Source: a bacterium (GTDB lineage: Bacteria > Myxococcota_A > Bradymonadia > UBA7976 > UBA1532). Taken from it: DNA of 64,000 nt. The stretch is taken from contig JAUHYW010000039.1 in the NCBI GenBank assembly GCA_030426085.1, positions 1 through 64,000 on the forward strand. The letters are read 5' to 3'. Below are positions 38,669 to 50,433 of the stretch, piece after piece. Numbering within the stretch: position 1 is the stretch's first letter; every line of letters begins with the position of its first letter. The position numbers were made by a program, and so were the translations under genes. The notes beneath the pieces were generated by a model that saw only the letters and a program-made list of their open reading frames with translations, did not search any database and was not told where the DNA came from.

Positions 38669-41412
38669 CATCGGTCCTGCACTGGCTGCTGCGACGTCAT
38701 GTCGACGCGGGCGACTTCGCGGCCGACGTGGCCGACGGCGGGGGGCTGATCCTCGTGATCGATCACCCGTCCCTGGCCGGCGAGGCCGGTCCGGTGACGG
38801 TCGGTGATCGCCCGGTGCGCGTCGTCCGCGGGGGCGAGCTGGTCATTCGGGCGGCGCTGCTCGACGGCCCGCCGCTGGTGGCCATCGTGCCGCCCGAGCG
38901 CCCGTTGCAGCGCGACCTCACCGAGCGGGCGTGGCTGCGGCAGCGGTTGCAGGTCAACCTGCGTGATCGGGTCGCCGCCGCCGCGGGCCGTCACTGCGCC
39001 GCGCTCACCGATGATGCGCTCAACACCGCGATCGAGGCCGAGTGGGAGACGGTCGCCGCCCGACTCCCCGAGTGGCGATTGCAAGCCGGGCGGCCGGTCA
39101 CGTCGGCCGATCTCAGGGCGGTGCTCGACGCCCGGACCGAGAAGCGGCCCGAAACCTCGGCGCCACCCACCGTGCCTCCAGAAGATCTGCTCGCCCGCTG
39201 GCTGATCGACGGGCCGCCCGTCGACCGCGCGCTGGCGCGGCGGCTGCTCGACTGGTCGAATACGGCCGATGACATGGCATGGCGCTGGCTGGCCAGAGTC
39301 GCCGATCCGCGCGGGCGCTGCCACGAGGAGGCCCCCGATCCGACCGAGGTCGGCGAGGCGCTGTCGACGTTGATCACCGATGGCGCGGCGGGCGGGCTCG
39401 CGTCGCTGCGCGGCGCGCTGGGCCCGCGGACCGGCACCGAGTCGCTCGGGCGACTGCGCGATCTGGTCGAGAGCGCGGTGCGCGCGGTGTACCCGGCGCA
39501 CCCCGAGAAGGTGCGCGAACATCTGGCCGAGGCCGAGACGCTCGCGGCTCGGGCGCGCCTGTCGGTCGAGGAGGCCGCCCGGGCGCCGCTCTTGTCGGCC
39601 GCGTTCGAAGCGTTGGCCTGCGGTCTCATGGCTCGGGCAGCCTCACGCAGCGGGCCGCGCCCCGATGTCGCCGAGATCCGCGCCCTGCGGCGCTGCCTGC
39701 AACGGGATGACGCGGTGATCGAGTCGGTCGTCGCGGCCAGCCGACTGGCAGCGTTCGCCGACGACGCGGAAGAGTATGCACCCATCCCCCGCATCACCGA
39801 CCCCGAGGCCGAGGCGGCCGCGTGGGCTCGCTTCGCCCGCCGCCACACCGCGCCGGCCGATCGGCTGATCCGCACGCTGCACCGCGAGCGCAACGTGCTC
39901 GCGCGGGACCTCGCCGAGGCCGCCACGGCGGTCTACGCGCGCGCCCAGACCGTACGCGACCGCCTGAACCGGCGCTTCGCCGAGGCGCTGGCCCGACGCG
40001 AGGTGCCGATCTACGCTGGACGTCATGTGGGCGACGGCATGCCGCTGCATCGGGTCACGTCGCGGCTCGTGGGCCCCATGCTGGAAGACGGCCGCTCGGT
40101 CTTGCTCGTGGTGCTCGACGGCTGCGACGGCGGGTCGATGTTCGACGTGCTCGCCGGCCTGCCCGAGCAGGTCGGGCTGCGTCGGCCGAGACTGTCGGAG
40201 AAGACGAAGCCATACGTGAGGGATGCCATCGACGCGGCGCTGCCCGATGGCCTCTGCGCCGCGCTCTCGCCGCTGCCAACGCTGACCGCGGTGGGTCGCC
40301 GTGCGCTTTTTGCGGGGCAGATCCCGGCCAATGCGGCCCTGAGCGAGCGCGAGGCCGAGGCGGCCGACGCGTCGGGCGACCGCAAGGCATGGACCAGCAA
40401 CCCGGCGGTCGAGAGCTTCGAGCCGACGCTGCTGCTCAAGGGCGATCTGGACGCTGATCTATCGGCCCTGCACGCGCTTCTCGAGAGCGAGCGCGACCAA
40501 GCGCCGCGGGCGGTGGCGGTGGTGTTCAACGAGATCGACGACGCGTTGAGCAGCAAGCAGACCGGGCTGCCCGATCGCTGGACACCGGCGAAGGTGCACC
40601 CCGCCCTGCCCCGGCTGCTGGTGAAGGCGGTGAACGCGGAGTGGCATGTGCTGGTGACCGCCGACCACGGGCATACGACCTTCGTGCGGGGGCGGAAGGT
40701 GGCCGGCAAGCGTCGCGGGCAGCGCATCGCGGCCGAGGCGGTGCAGGGCTCGGTGCGCTTCGCAGCGACGGCCTGGCGACCCGAGCCGGTGCATCTGCTG
40801 GTGGACAGCGGCGCGTGGCTCGGTACGCAGCGCATCGGGTTTCATGGGGGCGCGAGCATCGAAGAGGTGGTCGTGCCGATCATGCACCTGGGCCGGGTCG
40901 ACGCGGAGAGCGGCCCGGGGCGCCTGCCCGAGCCGGAGGCCGGATGGCTCTGGGGTGAGCCGGCGGTGGTGGAGGCCGAAGAGGCGGTCGATGGCGCCGC
41001 TCCGACAGAGGCGCCGCCCACGTCTACAGGAGTGCCGACGACCGCGTCTGTGGACACGCCGGCCGCCCGGGTAGACCCGCCGGCTGTCGTCGAAGCGCCC
41101 ATGCCGCCAGCGCTCGACGAGCCGGCGCCGGCGCAGCCCCCGCCCACGGCCGAGCCCCCCACAGACGGTTCACGCGACGATGGGGCCTCAGAGTGGCTGT
41201 CGGCCATCTCCGACGAGAGCACACGCGCGGCGCTGCTTCACCTGGAGAAGCACGGCACGCTGACCGAGCCGCAGTTGGCCCGCATGCTCGGCAGCGCCCG
41301 CAAGGCGCGACGCTTCGCGCGGCGCTTCGATGGCTACCGCGAGGCGGTGCCGTTCCGCGTCGAGATCCAGGTGGTCGCGGGCGTGAAGCGGTATGAGAAG
41401 GTGAAGGGATGA
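38665..41412 (+). CDS. pglZ: BREX PglZ, alkaline-phosphatase-superfamily protein
   Basis: 915 aa. The metal-binding strand LLVVLDGCDGGSMFD (about 481-495) and the late VTADHGHTTF (about 663-672) are the paired Asp and His motifs of the PglZ/alkaline phosphatase fold. PglZ is the shared core protein of all BREX types. A Pro/Thr/Ala-rich linker (about 770-840) leads to a C-terminal winged-helix-like module (ALLHLEKHGTLTEPQLARMLGSARKARRFARRF). Its ATG overlaps the pglY stop (38665-38668). The next gene in the operon is a PLD-type protein rather than the expected brxD. Confidence 0.92.
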   Translation: MTSVLHWLLRRHVDAGDFAADVADGGGLILVIDHPSLAGEAGPVTVGDRPVRVVRGGELVIRAALLDGPPLVAIVPPERPLQRDLTERAWLRQRLQVNLRDRVAAAAGRHCAALTDDALNTAIEAEWETVAARLPEWRLQAGRPVTSADLRAVLDARTEKRPETSAPPTVPPEDLLARWLIDGPPVDRALARRLLDWSNTADDMAWRWLARVADPRGRCHEEAPDPTEVGEALSTLITDGAAGGLASLRGALGPRTGTESLGRLRDLVESAVRAVYPAHPEKVREHLAEAETLAARARLSVEEAARAPLLSAAFEALACGLMARAASRSGPRPDVAEIRALRRCLQRDDAVIESVVAASRLAAFADDAEEYAPIPRITDPEAEAAAWARFARRHTAPADRLIRTLHRERNVLARDLAEAATAVYARAQTVRDRLNRRFAEALARREVPIYAGRHVGDGMPLHRVTSRLVGPMLEDGRSVLLVVLDGCDGGSMFDVLAGLPEQVGLRRPRLSEKTKPYVRDAIDAALPDGLCAALSPLPTLTAVGRRALFAGQIPANAALSEREAEAADASGDRKAWTSNPAVESFEPTLLLKGDLDADLSALHALLESERDQAPRAVAVVFNEIDDALSSKQTGLPDRWTPAKVHPALPRLLVKAVNAEWHVLVTADHGHTTFVRGRKVAGKRRGQRIAAEAVQGSVRFAATAWRPEPVHLLVDSGAWLGTQRIGFHGGASIEEVVVPIMHLGRVDAESGPGRLPEPEAGWLWGEPAVVEAEEAVDGAAPTEAPPTSTGVPTTASVDTPAARVDPPAVVEAPMPPALDEPAPAQPPPTAEPPTDGSRDDGASEWLSAISDESTRAALLHLEKHGTLTEPQLARMLGSARKARRFARRFDGYREAVPFRVEIQVVAGVKRYEKVKG

Positions 41413-41446
41413 GTCAAACTACGCCACGGCGATGGTGTGGGGCGCC

Positions 41447-42838
41447 ATGAAGCTCATCGCCAATAGCATCAACGGTGCCTGGCCTCGGGACCTGCTCACG
41501 CGAGCCCGAATACAGGGCGTGAAACGGATCGATGTTGCCGTGGCCTACATCACCGATATGGATGGCATCTTCGATCTCGCCGAGGAGATGGGAGCCCGGC
41601 TCGACGTATACGCGCTCGCCGACGGTCGTTTTCCGTCTATTCGAGTCATGCGTCGGCTCGTCGAAGGCCGACACCCGTCATGGCGGCTCTTCCTAACCCG
41701 TGACTTCTACCATCCGAAGATCGTTTGGCTCCGGGGTGTCGGCGCCTACATCGGGTCAGCCAACCTCACCGACAAGGCGTGGAACCGCAACATCGAGTGT
41801 GGCGTGTGGTTCGAGCAGGCCGATCTGATCGAGCAGCACTGGACAGAAGAGTTGGCCGACATCTTCGATGCGATCAAGGAACGGTGCCAAGAAGCGACCG
41901 CAGATGATCTGAAGAGTTTCGTCGACTTGAAGGAGGCCCGGGCGGATCTTATTCGGGCTCAGCAGGGCTTCGATGCTCAAGTGGACGCCAGCCTATCGTC
42001 TCTACTAGGCAAGCACTCGCCGGTGGACCATACGAGAGGTCGACTCTCCCGTGGGGACAAGGCGCGACAGAGTTTTCTGACGGACTGGAGCGCGGGGTTG
42101 ACCATCTTGAAAAAGCTCGCGAGGCGCTTCGCCGACGAGCGGCATCGATGGCCGGCTTGGGTCGACCGCACGGTGCCATCGTCGATCGTCCAGGATCAAG
42201 CGACCGAGTGGTGGTGGGACGCCCATTTCCGACGAACTGGGCAAAGCCGTCTCGAAATGGCGAGATCTCACGCCCGAAACAGTACTGATCCCGATGGAGC
42301 GGTAGAGCGACTCATCGGCGGGTGGTGCGATTTCGAGCCGAGCAGCGAGAGTTGGGACTGGCGCGAAAATATGAACGTCGCTCCGGCGAAGCTCCGCGGG
42401 CTGCTCACGCCACCGAGCTTGCAGACGCTCACGGTCGAGAGACTGGAAGAGATCCTCTTCCTCTGTCACGCGGCTCGGGAGCACGGACGTCAGATCAGAA
42501 ACGTCACAGTCGGTCTGGCCAAGGGCACCCAGATGTCCATTGACGAGCGGGTCAAGCTCTTCGCAAGCCTGCTAATCGAAGCACCTGCGCGTCGGTCGGT
42601 GAGCACGGTCCTGCTCTATGCACTTTGGGGTGATGACCGCCGATACGGCGACGGGGGTTCGCCAGCCGAGCGGATATGGACAGCCACATCCGACGAAGAC
42701 TGGAAACTCCCCCACCTGGGACGACGGATTCTGGGTGAGTTGATCGGCTATGCCCGACCCGATGAATACCCACCGAGGAACAACCGGGTGAGCAAGACGC
42801 TCTACGCACTCGGCTTCGACAAGATCAAGTATGACTGA
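41447..42838 (+). CDS. PLD-superfamily (single HKD) protein inserted in BREX operon
   Basis: 463 aa from the ATG at 41447; an in-frame ATG at 41432 is an alternative. The HKD motif is HPKIVWLRGVGAYIGSANLTDKAWN, with His89, Lys91 and the GSANLT turn (103-108). Single-HKD enzymes such as BfiI or Nuc dimerise to form one active site and often act as nucleases. The remaining 350 residues are helical, Trp/Arg rich and unassigned. Base composition and codon use differ from the flanking pgl genes (hand count 36 GC of 60 at 41941-42000 versus 43 of 60 in pglY at 35701-35760). There are 34- and 38-base gaps on its two sides, unlike the overlaps in most of the operon, which fits insertion. Standard type 2 BREX gene lists lack it. 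Confidence 0.85.
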   Translation: MKLIANSINGAWPRDLLTRARIQGVKRIDVAVAYITDMDGIFDLAEEMGARLDVYALADGRFPSIRVMRRLVEGRHPSWRLFLTRDFYHPKIVWLRGVGAYIGSANLTDKAWNRNIECGVWFEQADLIEQHWTEELADIFDAIKERCQEATADDLKSFVDLKEARADLIRAQQGFDAQVDASLSSLLGKHSPVDHTRGRLSRGDKARQSFLTDWSAGLTILKKLARRFADERHRWPAWVDRTVPSSIVQDQATEWWWDAHFRRTGQSRLEMARSHARNSTDPDGAVERLIGGWCDFEPSSESWDWRENMNVAPAKLRGLLTPPSLQTLTVERLEEILFLCHAAREHGRQIRNVTVGLAKGTQMSIDERVKLFASLLIEAPARRSVSTVLLYALWGDDRRYGDGGSPAERIWTATSDEDWKLPHLGRRILGELIGYARPDEYPPRNNRVSKTLYALGFDKIKYD

Positions 42839-42876
42839 GACAACGCCGGCCAGCGATACCAGCCCGGAAGGTGCCA

Positions 42877-44210
<1,334 letters not shown>

Positions 44211-44214
<4 letters not shown>

Positions 44215-46991
44215 GCGTCTTCCATCGCTTCCACCCGCGGCTGCGCGAGGCGATCGTGCATCGGCTGGGCTGGTCGAGCCTGCGCCCGGTTCAGGAGGAG
44301 TCCGGCGCGGCGCTGCTGGCCGGCGACAACGCCGTCGTGCTCGCGCCGACGGCGGGCGGCAAGACCGAGGCGGCGCTCTTCCCGACGCTGTCGATGCTGC
44401 TGAACGACGAGCCGGTGGGTGTCGGCGCGCTCTACATCGCCCCGATCAAGGCGCTGCTGAACAATCAGGCGGCGCGGCTGGGGCAATACACCGAGATGGT
44501 GGGCCTCGATCGCTTCGTCTGGCACGGCGACGTGGGCTCGGCGGCCCGCAAGGCATTCGTGCGCAGCCCGTCCGCGCTCTTGATGACCACCCCCGAGTCG
44601 CTCGAGGTGATGCAGATCTCGACCCGGGTCGACGCACGGCAACTCTTCGCCGATCTGCGGGTGGTGGTCATCGACGAGATCCACGCGCTGGCCGGCACCG
44701 ACCGCGGCGCGCACCTCGCGAGTGTCATCGAGCGGCTGGCAGCCATCAGTCGGCATGACATCCAGCGGGTAGGATTGAGCGCCACGGTGGGCAACCCGGA
44801 TGCCATCCTCGGATGGCTCCAGGGGTCGTCGAGACGGCCGGGGCGCGTCGTCGACCCGCCCTCGCAACCGCAGCCGCGCCACCTGCTGGTGATGCACGGC
44901 GAGCCGGCGTCGCTGGCGACCGACGCGGCGAGCATGGCCCGCGGGCGCAAGTCGCTCTTCTTCTGCCAGTCGCGGCGCATGACCGAGGCCGTCGCCGAGC
45001 GCATGAAGCACCGCGGGGTGCCGGTCTTCGTGCATCACAGCTCGATCAGCGCCGAGGAGCGCGCCCGGGCCGAGGCCGAGTTCCACCGCCATGATGACGT
45101 CGGGGGTGACGGCGCGTGCATCGTCTGCACCTCGACCCTCGAGCTGGGCATCGACGTGGGCGATCTCGACCGGGTGCTGCAAGCCGAGGCCCCGACCACC
45201 GTCGGTGCGTTCTTGCAGCGCATGGGGCGCACGGGCCGGCGGCCGAATCAGCCGGCGAATACCACCTTCTTCTGCGAGACCCACGAGGGCGTCTGGCTGG
45301 CCACCGCGCTGGTCGAGCTGGCCCGGCGGCGCTGGGTCGAGTCGGTTCCGCGGCTCGATCGCTGCTGGCCCGTGCTGGTGCATCAGCTCTTCGCGTTGAG
45401 TCTGGCCGAAAACGGAGTCGGCGCCGAGCAAGCCTGGAAGCAGCTGTCGGCGGTGCCCGACTTCGCCGGCATCCATCGGGCCGAGTTCAACCGGCTGGTG
45501 GGCTGGATGCTCGCCGACGGCGCCCTGCGCCTCGTCGGCGGGCGGCTGGTGCTGGGCGACAAGGCCGAGCGCCGCTTCGGGCGGCGCAACTTCATGGACT
45601 TCTACGCGGTCTTCCAGAGCCCCGAAACCTACCGGGTGCAAGACGGCGAGCGCCCGGTCGGCAACGTCGACCAGGACTTCGTCGACCGCCTGTCGCCCGG
45701 CGCGAGCTGCTTCCTGCTCGGCGGGCGCGCCTGGGCCGTAGAAGGCATCGACCACAACGACCGGACGATCGCCGTGCGCCCCGCGCCCGGCGGCATGGGC
45801 CCGAGCTGGAGCGGCTACCTGCCGTTGTTCCTGGGCTTCGAGGTCTGTCGGCAGATCCTGTGGCTGCTCGGCGGCCCGCCGGATCGTGCGCTGCCGCGCT
45901 ACCTGCACGAGAGCGCGAAGGCATCGCTGAGTGATTCCCGTGAGTCATTCGAAGTCGTGCTCGATCCCATCCGCGGGGGTGGCCTCGAGCGCACCGATGA
46001 GGGGCTGACGTGGTGGACCTTCGCCGGGGGGCGCATCAACAGCACGCTGCGCTACGCCCTCAGCGCGCTCGTGCCCGAGTGGACGGTCGTCACCGACAAC
46101 TTCGCCGTACGCATCCGCGGGACGAGTGTGCTCGCGACGACGCTGGATGACGCCATCGAACAGATGGCCGAGCCCGAGTTCTGGGAAGACGCCGAGCTGT
46201 GGCGGCGCATCGCCGATGGCTTGCCCGCGTATCGCCTCAGCAAGTTCCAGTCATTCGTGCCCGAGTGGGTCGAGCGGGAGATGCTGGCGACGCATCTGCT
46301 CGATCTGGCGGGCGCCTGGGGTGTCGTGGCCCAGTGGCAGGGTGTGGCCCGGCGCCCGGTCGCCGACATCGAGCCGGGCCGGCGCTCGCTGGACGAGCTG
46401 GCCTCGCAGGCATACGAGCCGCTGCCGCCGGGCCCGCCCCCGATGGATCCCGACCGCCCGGCCGCAGTCGAGCCGACGCTGCCGCTCCGCTGGGTGAAGA
46501 CCGACGAAGAGCTGCGCCTGCTGGCGGGCGACCTGGCGGGCTATCCAGTGATCGGGCTCGACGTTGAGACGACGCTCGGCACCCGCGCGCTGTGCCTGAT
46601 CCAGATCGCGGTGCGCGACTTCATCGCGCTGATCGACGTGCTCTGCGTCGACGACCTGAGCCCCCTGGCTCCGCTGATGGCCGATACGCAGGTACCGAAG
46701 GTTGTGCATTACGCGCCGTTCGAGACCGAGGTGATGAAGCGCTACGGCATGCCGCTGAGGAACGTCTTCGACACCTGCGCCGAGTCGCGCACGCAGCGGG
46801 GCAAGGTCGACGGCGGGCACAACCTCAAGGCGGTCTGCGCCCGCGAGTTGGGCATCGAGTTGGACAAGACCGACCAGACCAGCGACTGGACCCGTCGCCC
46901 GCTGGCGAACCATCAGGTGGCCTATGCGGCCATGGACGCCGAGGTGATGCTCAGCCTCTACGACATCTTCCGCGGGGGGCGGCTGCTGTGA
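44211..46991 (+). CDS. brxHI: BREX helicase BrxHI with C-terminal DEDD exonuclease domain
   Basis: 926 aa, GTG start overlapping the brxD stop. The N-terminal part is an Lhr-like superfamily 2 helicase: Walker A APTAGGKTE (45-53), DEIH (about 155), SAT in VGLSATVG, and the helicase motifs STLELGIDVGDLDRVLQ and QRMGRTGRR. After an Lhr-type middle domain, residues about 755-926 form an RNase D-like 3'-5' exonuclease: VIGLDVETT (DxE), VVHYAPFETEV, HNLKAVCAREL and YAAMDAEVML (YxxxD), a DEDDy set. The fusion would couple unwinding to trimming of nucleic acid. Whether all BrxHI proteins carry this domain was not known to me. Confidence 0.88.
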
Positions 46992-47018
46992 CCGACTGCG
47001 CGGGGGAGCCGGAGGACC

Positions 47019-47079
47019 CGGAGATGATCAACTGAAGGCCTATACCACATCGGGCACGTCGAGGTGCCTTCGAGAATCG
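47019..47079 (+). repeat. Upstream copy of diverged 61-bp direct repeat flanking MoxR-VWA pair
   Basis: Aligned without gaps to 50373-50433, 45 of 61 bases match, including CGGAGATGATCA at the start and GCCTTCGAGAA near the end. In the downstream copy this sequence is the ribosome site and first codons of the 160-aa gene. Here the equivalent of the ATG is CTG. It therefore looks like a relic of the 5' end of a related gene. Confidence 0.7.
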
Positions 47080-47087
47080 AGGTCGCC

Positions 47088-48668
47088 ATGACCGATACCA
47101 CGACCGACGAACGCCCGGCCCGACTCCGCCGGCTGCGTGATGCGCTCGCCAGCGACCTCGTCGAGCGAGACACCGCCGTCAGACTCGCGCTGCTCGCAGC
47201 CCTCGCGGGCGAGCACCTGCTGTTGATCGGTCCACCGGGTACCGCCAAGAGCCTCGTCGCCCGCCGCCTGCGCCTGGCATTCGCGGAGGCGACATGCTTC
47301 GAGCGCCTCCTCACACGGTTCACCGTCCCCGAGGAGTTGTTTGGGCCGCTGTCCATCAAGGCGCTGGAGAACGATCGCTATCATCGCCAGATCCAGGGCT
47401 ACCTGCCGAGCGCTCACATCGTCTTCCTCGATGAGATCTTCAAGGCCAACAGCGCCATCCTCAACGCGCTGTTGACCCTGCTCAACGAGCGACTGTTCGA
47501 CAACGGGCTCGAACGTCAGCGTACTCCGCTGGTCGCCGTGATCGGGGCCAGCAACGAACTGCCAGCGGCTGGCGAGTTGGATGCCCTGGCCGATCGTTTC
47601 CTGCTTCGGCTTCACGTAGGCCCGGTCTCGGACGACGGCTTCGACCGTCTTCTCGATCTGCGCGGTGATCTGCCCATCACAGTCGACGCCTCGGACGCAC
47701 TCGGCGAAGCCGATCTCAGAGAGCTTCGAAACGCAGCCCGCTCCATATGTGTACCGACAGACATCAAGGCGCTGTTGAAAGGGCTGCGCACGCGCTGCGC
47801 CGAGTTGCAGATTCCGGTGTCGGACCGTCGCTGGCGAAAGGTCGTCAAGTTGCTCCAGGTGGCGGCCTTGAGTTGCGGGCGGGACGAGGTCTCGATCTGG
47901 GATTGCTGGCTCCTTCAACATTGTCTGTGGCATACGCCCGAGCAGCGAGAAGGCATCTACGACTGGTATGCCGAGCGCGTCGGCGCGAGCGCGGCCATGA
48001 GCCCCGATCGTCTGACGCGGATCATCACTGCCTGGGAGAGTCAACTGGAGAAGGACAAGGCGAGTCGGACCCAGCGGGTGGATGGCAAGGGGCGGAAGCT
48101 GTGGAAGAGCAGCAGCGGCCGGGCCACGATCGAGTCGGGGGTTCGGCGGCGCCAGGAGCGCCAGGGGAAGCCGCTCTTTCTCGCCCCGGCAGACGCCCAT
48201 GACGTGACCGATAGGTCAAACGGAGGCAAGGGCTATACCGAGGCCGAACTCCACAACCTGCGCATCGGTCGACAGCACTACCGCTACTCGTCCTTCGGCC
48301 ATTGGGACGGGCGCGACCGCTATCTGGCCGACGAGAACAATTGGATGTTCGAGGACGCAAAGCACCCGCCCCTCCTCGAACCCACGCGCCATCCGGCCGA
48401 GTATGTCATCGCGCGCCTCTCCGACATCGTGAACGTGATCGATCAGGTCACGGCGTATGCGGACAACCTCGACGGACACATCGCCGACCTCGAGGCCCAG
48501 ATCGACGAGCATCTATGGGTCACTCCGGACTTCATCGAGCCCGCTACCGTCAGCCTCCAGCAGACGCGAGAGACCGTTCGCACGCTGGCCGCGCGCGCCG
48601 AGCGCCTGAAGCGGGGCTACGAGGCGCTTCCACGAGCTGAAGCCGTCCGCATCGCGGCCGATGGCTGA
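47088..48668 (+). CDS. MoxR-type AAA+ ATPase (RavA-like)
   Basis: 526 aa from the ATG at 47088 (GAGG upstream); a GTG at 47064 is less likely. Walker A is GPPGTAKSLVARR (48-60), Walker B IVFLDEIFKAN (about 114-124), sensor 1 IGASNELPAAGELDALADRF, as in RavA-type MoxR proteins. A long C-terminal region (about 310-526) holds a lysine-rich stretch and coiled coil (IADLEAQIDEHLWVT). MoxR ATPases remodel partner proteins with the help of a VWA protein, and the VWA gene overlaps its end by eight bases. GC content is lower than in the pgl genes. It lies downstream of brxHI and is not a known BREX component. Confidence 0.85.
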   Translation: MTDTTTDERPARLRRLRDALASDLVERDTAVRLALLAALAGEHLLLIGPPGTAKSLVARRLRLAFAEATCFERLLTRFTVPEELFGPLSIKALENDRYHRQIQGYLPSAHIVFLDEIFKANSAILNALLTLLNERLFDNGLERQRTPLVAVIGASNELPAAGELDALADRFLLRLHVGPVSDDGFDRLLDLRGDLPITVDASDALGEADLRELRNAARSICVPTDIKALLKGLRTRCAELQIPVSDRRWRKVVKLLQVAALSCGRDEVSIWDCWLLQHCLWHTPEQREGIYDWYAERVGASAAMSPDRLTRIITAWESQLEKDKASRTQRVDGKGRKLWKSSSGRATIESGVRRRQERQGKPLFLAPADAHDVTDRSNGGKGYTEAELHNLRIGRQHYRYSSFGHWDGRDRYLADENNWMFEDAKHPPLLEPTRHPAEYVIARLSDIVNVIDQVTAYADNLDGHIADLEAQIDEHLWVTPDFIEPATVSLQQTRETVRTLAARAERLKRGYEALPRAEAVRIAADG

Positions 48669-50313
48669 TCGCTTCGACCCTCAGGCCCTCGAGGACCGCT
48701 ACGCCTTCATCGATGCGGTCCCAGAGGCTCTTCTACCATCGGTCTTGAACCAAGCCGGCGGCGCATTGAGCGAGCGGGTCAGGGGGATCGTGGCGTGGCG
48801 CGACAGCCTGCTTGCCGGTCGAGTGCCCGATCCCAGTGGAGCCCCATGGCCCGACGCTGTGGTGGCGACCCCGCTGTGTGAGGTCCTCACAGCACTGGGC
48901 ATCGCCCGGTTCTGCGAAGGTGAGCCGACCGTGGTCGACGCCCTTCTGGCGGACCTGCTGACCCATATCGATGCGGCCCGTAGCGCCTTCGCCCAAGCTG
49001 CCGGCGAGCGACTGGCTCATCTCGAAGCAGAAGCCCGCGCTGCATTGGAGGCGCAAATCACGACTCAGCGCCAGCGCGCTTCCAACAAGAGCCGGCGACA
49101 ACGCCGGAATGCGAGATTCGGGCTGAGCACCATCGAAAACGGCCGCATTGTGGTGCGGGGACATGTGGAGCCCGACAGCAACATAGTGGTGCTGCGTCCG
49201 GGCACCGTGAAGGCGCTGGAACGGGAGGCGGAGCGCGCGGCCGGGGCCGCCGCGATCTCGTGGTTCGAGTCACGTCTTCGCCCGAGTTGGGCTCCCCGCG
49301 TCGAGATCTGGTCTCGCCTGGCCGAGGTCTTCGGCGAACTCGGTGAGCACCTGGGCCTGGGCTGGAACCTGAGCCATGGTGTCCTGAGACACCATGGCTG
49401 GATCGAGATGAGTCGACTGCACGAGTTGGTGAGCCAGCTCGAGCCACTGCGTGCACTGGTGCAGACGCTGGGGCGCTTGCAGGCGTCCACACACGAAGAA
49501 CACAGCATCGAGCAGATCTTCGTGACATTGCGGCGAACCGAGGAGGAACTCCACCGCATCGAGACACCGCTGGCTCCAACGGAGACCCGAGGTATCGAAC
49601 GCACCGACCACATCGACCGGATGCTGCCCTCGGAGGCGGCGTTGTTGACACACCCCTTGCTGCGTCGCGTATGGCATGCTCGCCGAGCGGAGCGGGCGCT
49701 CCTCGCATACCACCGCGAGGGGCATACTTGGGAGCGAGTCGATGTCGAAGTGGAACAGCAGGTCGAAGAGTCACGTCGCCGCCCACGCCCTGAGCGGGGG
49801 CCGATCATCGTCTGCCTGGACACCTCGGGGTCGATGGCAGGCTTGCCCGAGCAGGTCAGCAAGGCCATCACCCTCGAAGCCGTCCGCCGGGCCGCCGAAG
49901 AGAAGCGCCTGTGCCATCTATACGCCTTCAGCGGTCCGGGAGACCTCCGAGCGCGCACGATCAGCTTGGACCCGGCAGGGCTCGTCGCTCTGCTCGACTT
50001 CCTGACCTCCTCATTCCATGGAGGCACCGATGTACACACGCCGCTGGACGCAGCGCTGGACCAGTTGAGCCGTGAGGAGTGGACCCGAGCCGATGTCCTG
50101 CTCGTCAGTGATGGCCAATTTGGTGTCTCGTCGGCGCTGGTCGCGCGAGTCACCCAGGCCCGAGAACGACGGGGGACCCGCTTTCACGGCCTGCTGATCG
50201 GGCAGAGCCGACATGCAATGGAGCGAGTGTGCGATCCGCTTCACGTCTTCGCCGATTGGCAGTCGGCGCTCGGCGATCGCCCCGCCGCCAATGTGATGGT
50301 GCTGACCCGCTGA
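48661..50313 (+). CDS. VWA-domain protein (ViaA-like), partner of MoxR ATPase
   Basis: 550 aa. The C-terminal VWA domain (about 380-550) has the MIDAS motif CLDTSGSMAG (384-393), a Thr in GGTDVHTPLDAAL and the late Asp in VLLVSDGQFG. The N-terminal 370 residues are mostly helical with a basic stretch (QRQRASNKSRRQRRNARFG). Size and layout match ViaA, the VWA partner of RavA. The start overlaps the MoxR gene by eight bases, so the two are co-translated. Its role in the island is unknown; MoxR-VWA pairs occur in several phage-defence and stress systems. Confidence 0.85.
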   Translation: MADRFDPQALEDRYAFIDAVPEALLPSVLNQAGGALSERVRGIVAWRDSLLAGRVPDPSGAPWPDAVVATPLCEVLTALGIARFCEGEPTVVDALLADLLTHIDAARSAFAQAAGERLAHLEAEARAALEAQITTQRQRASNKSRRQRRNARFGLSTIENGRIVVRGHVEPDSNIVVLRPGTVKALEREAERAAGAAAISWFESRLRPSWAPRVEIWSRLAEVFGELGEHLGLGWNLSHGVLRHHGWIEMSRLHELVSQLEPLRALVQTLGRLQASTHEEHSIEQIFVTLRRTEEELHRIETPLAPTETRGIERTDHIDRMLPSEAALLTHPLLRRVWHARRAERALLAYHREGHTWERVDVEVEQQVEESRRRPRPERGPIIVCLDTSGSMAGLPEQVSKAITLEAVRRAAEEKRLCHLYAFSGPGDLRARTISLDPAGLVALLDFLTSSFHGGTDVHTPLDAALDQLSREEWTRADVLLVSDGQFGVSSALVARVTQARERRGTRFHGLLIGQSRHAMERVCDPLHVFADWQSALGDRPAANVMVLTR

Positions 50314-50372
50314 CACAGCTGCGCTGAGTCGAAAACTCATGTGTCATGGCTCCAGCGAGAATATGACGGTTA

Positions 50373-50433
50373 CGGAGATGATCAGATGAAGACCGATACC
50401 AAGCCTCAAGCGTCAGGGCGCCTTCGAGAAGCG
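50373..50433 (+). repeat. Downstream copy of diverged 61-bp direct repeat
   Basis: It matches 47019-47079 at 45 of 61 positions in the same orientation. It contains GGAG and the ATG (50386) of the following gene. With the upstream copy it brackets the MoxR-VWA pair exactly. Confidence 0.7.
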
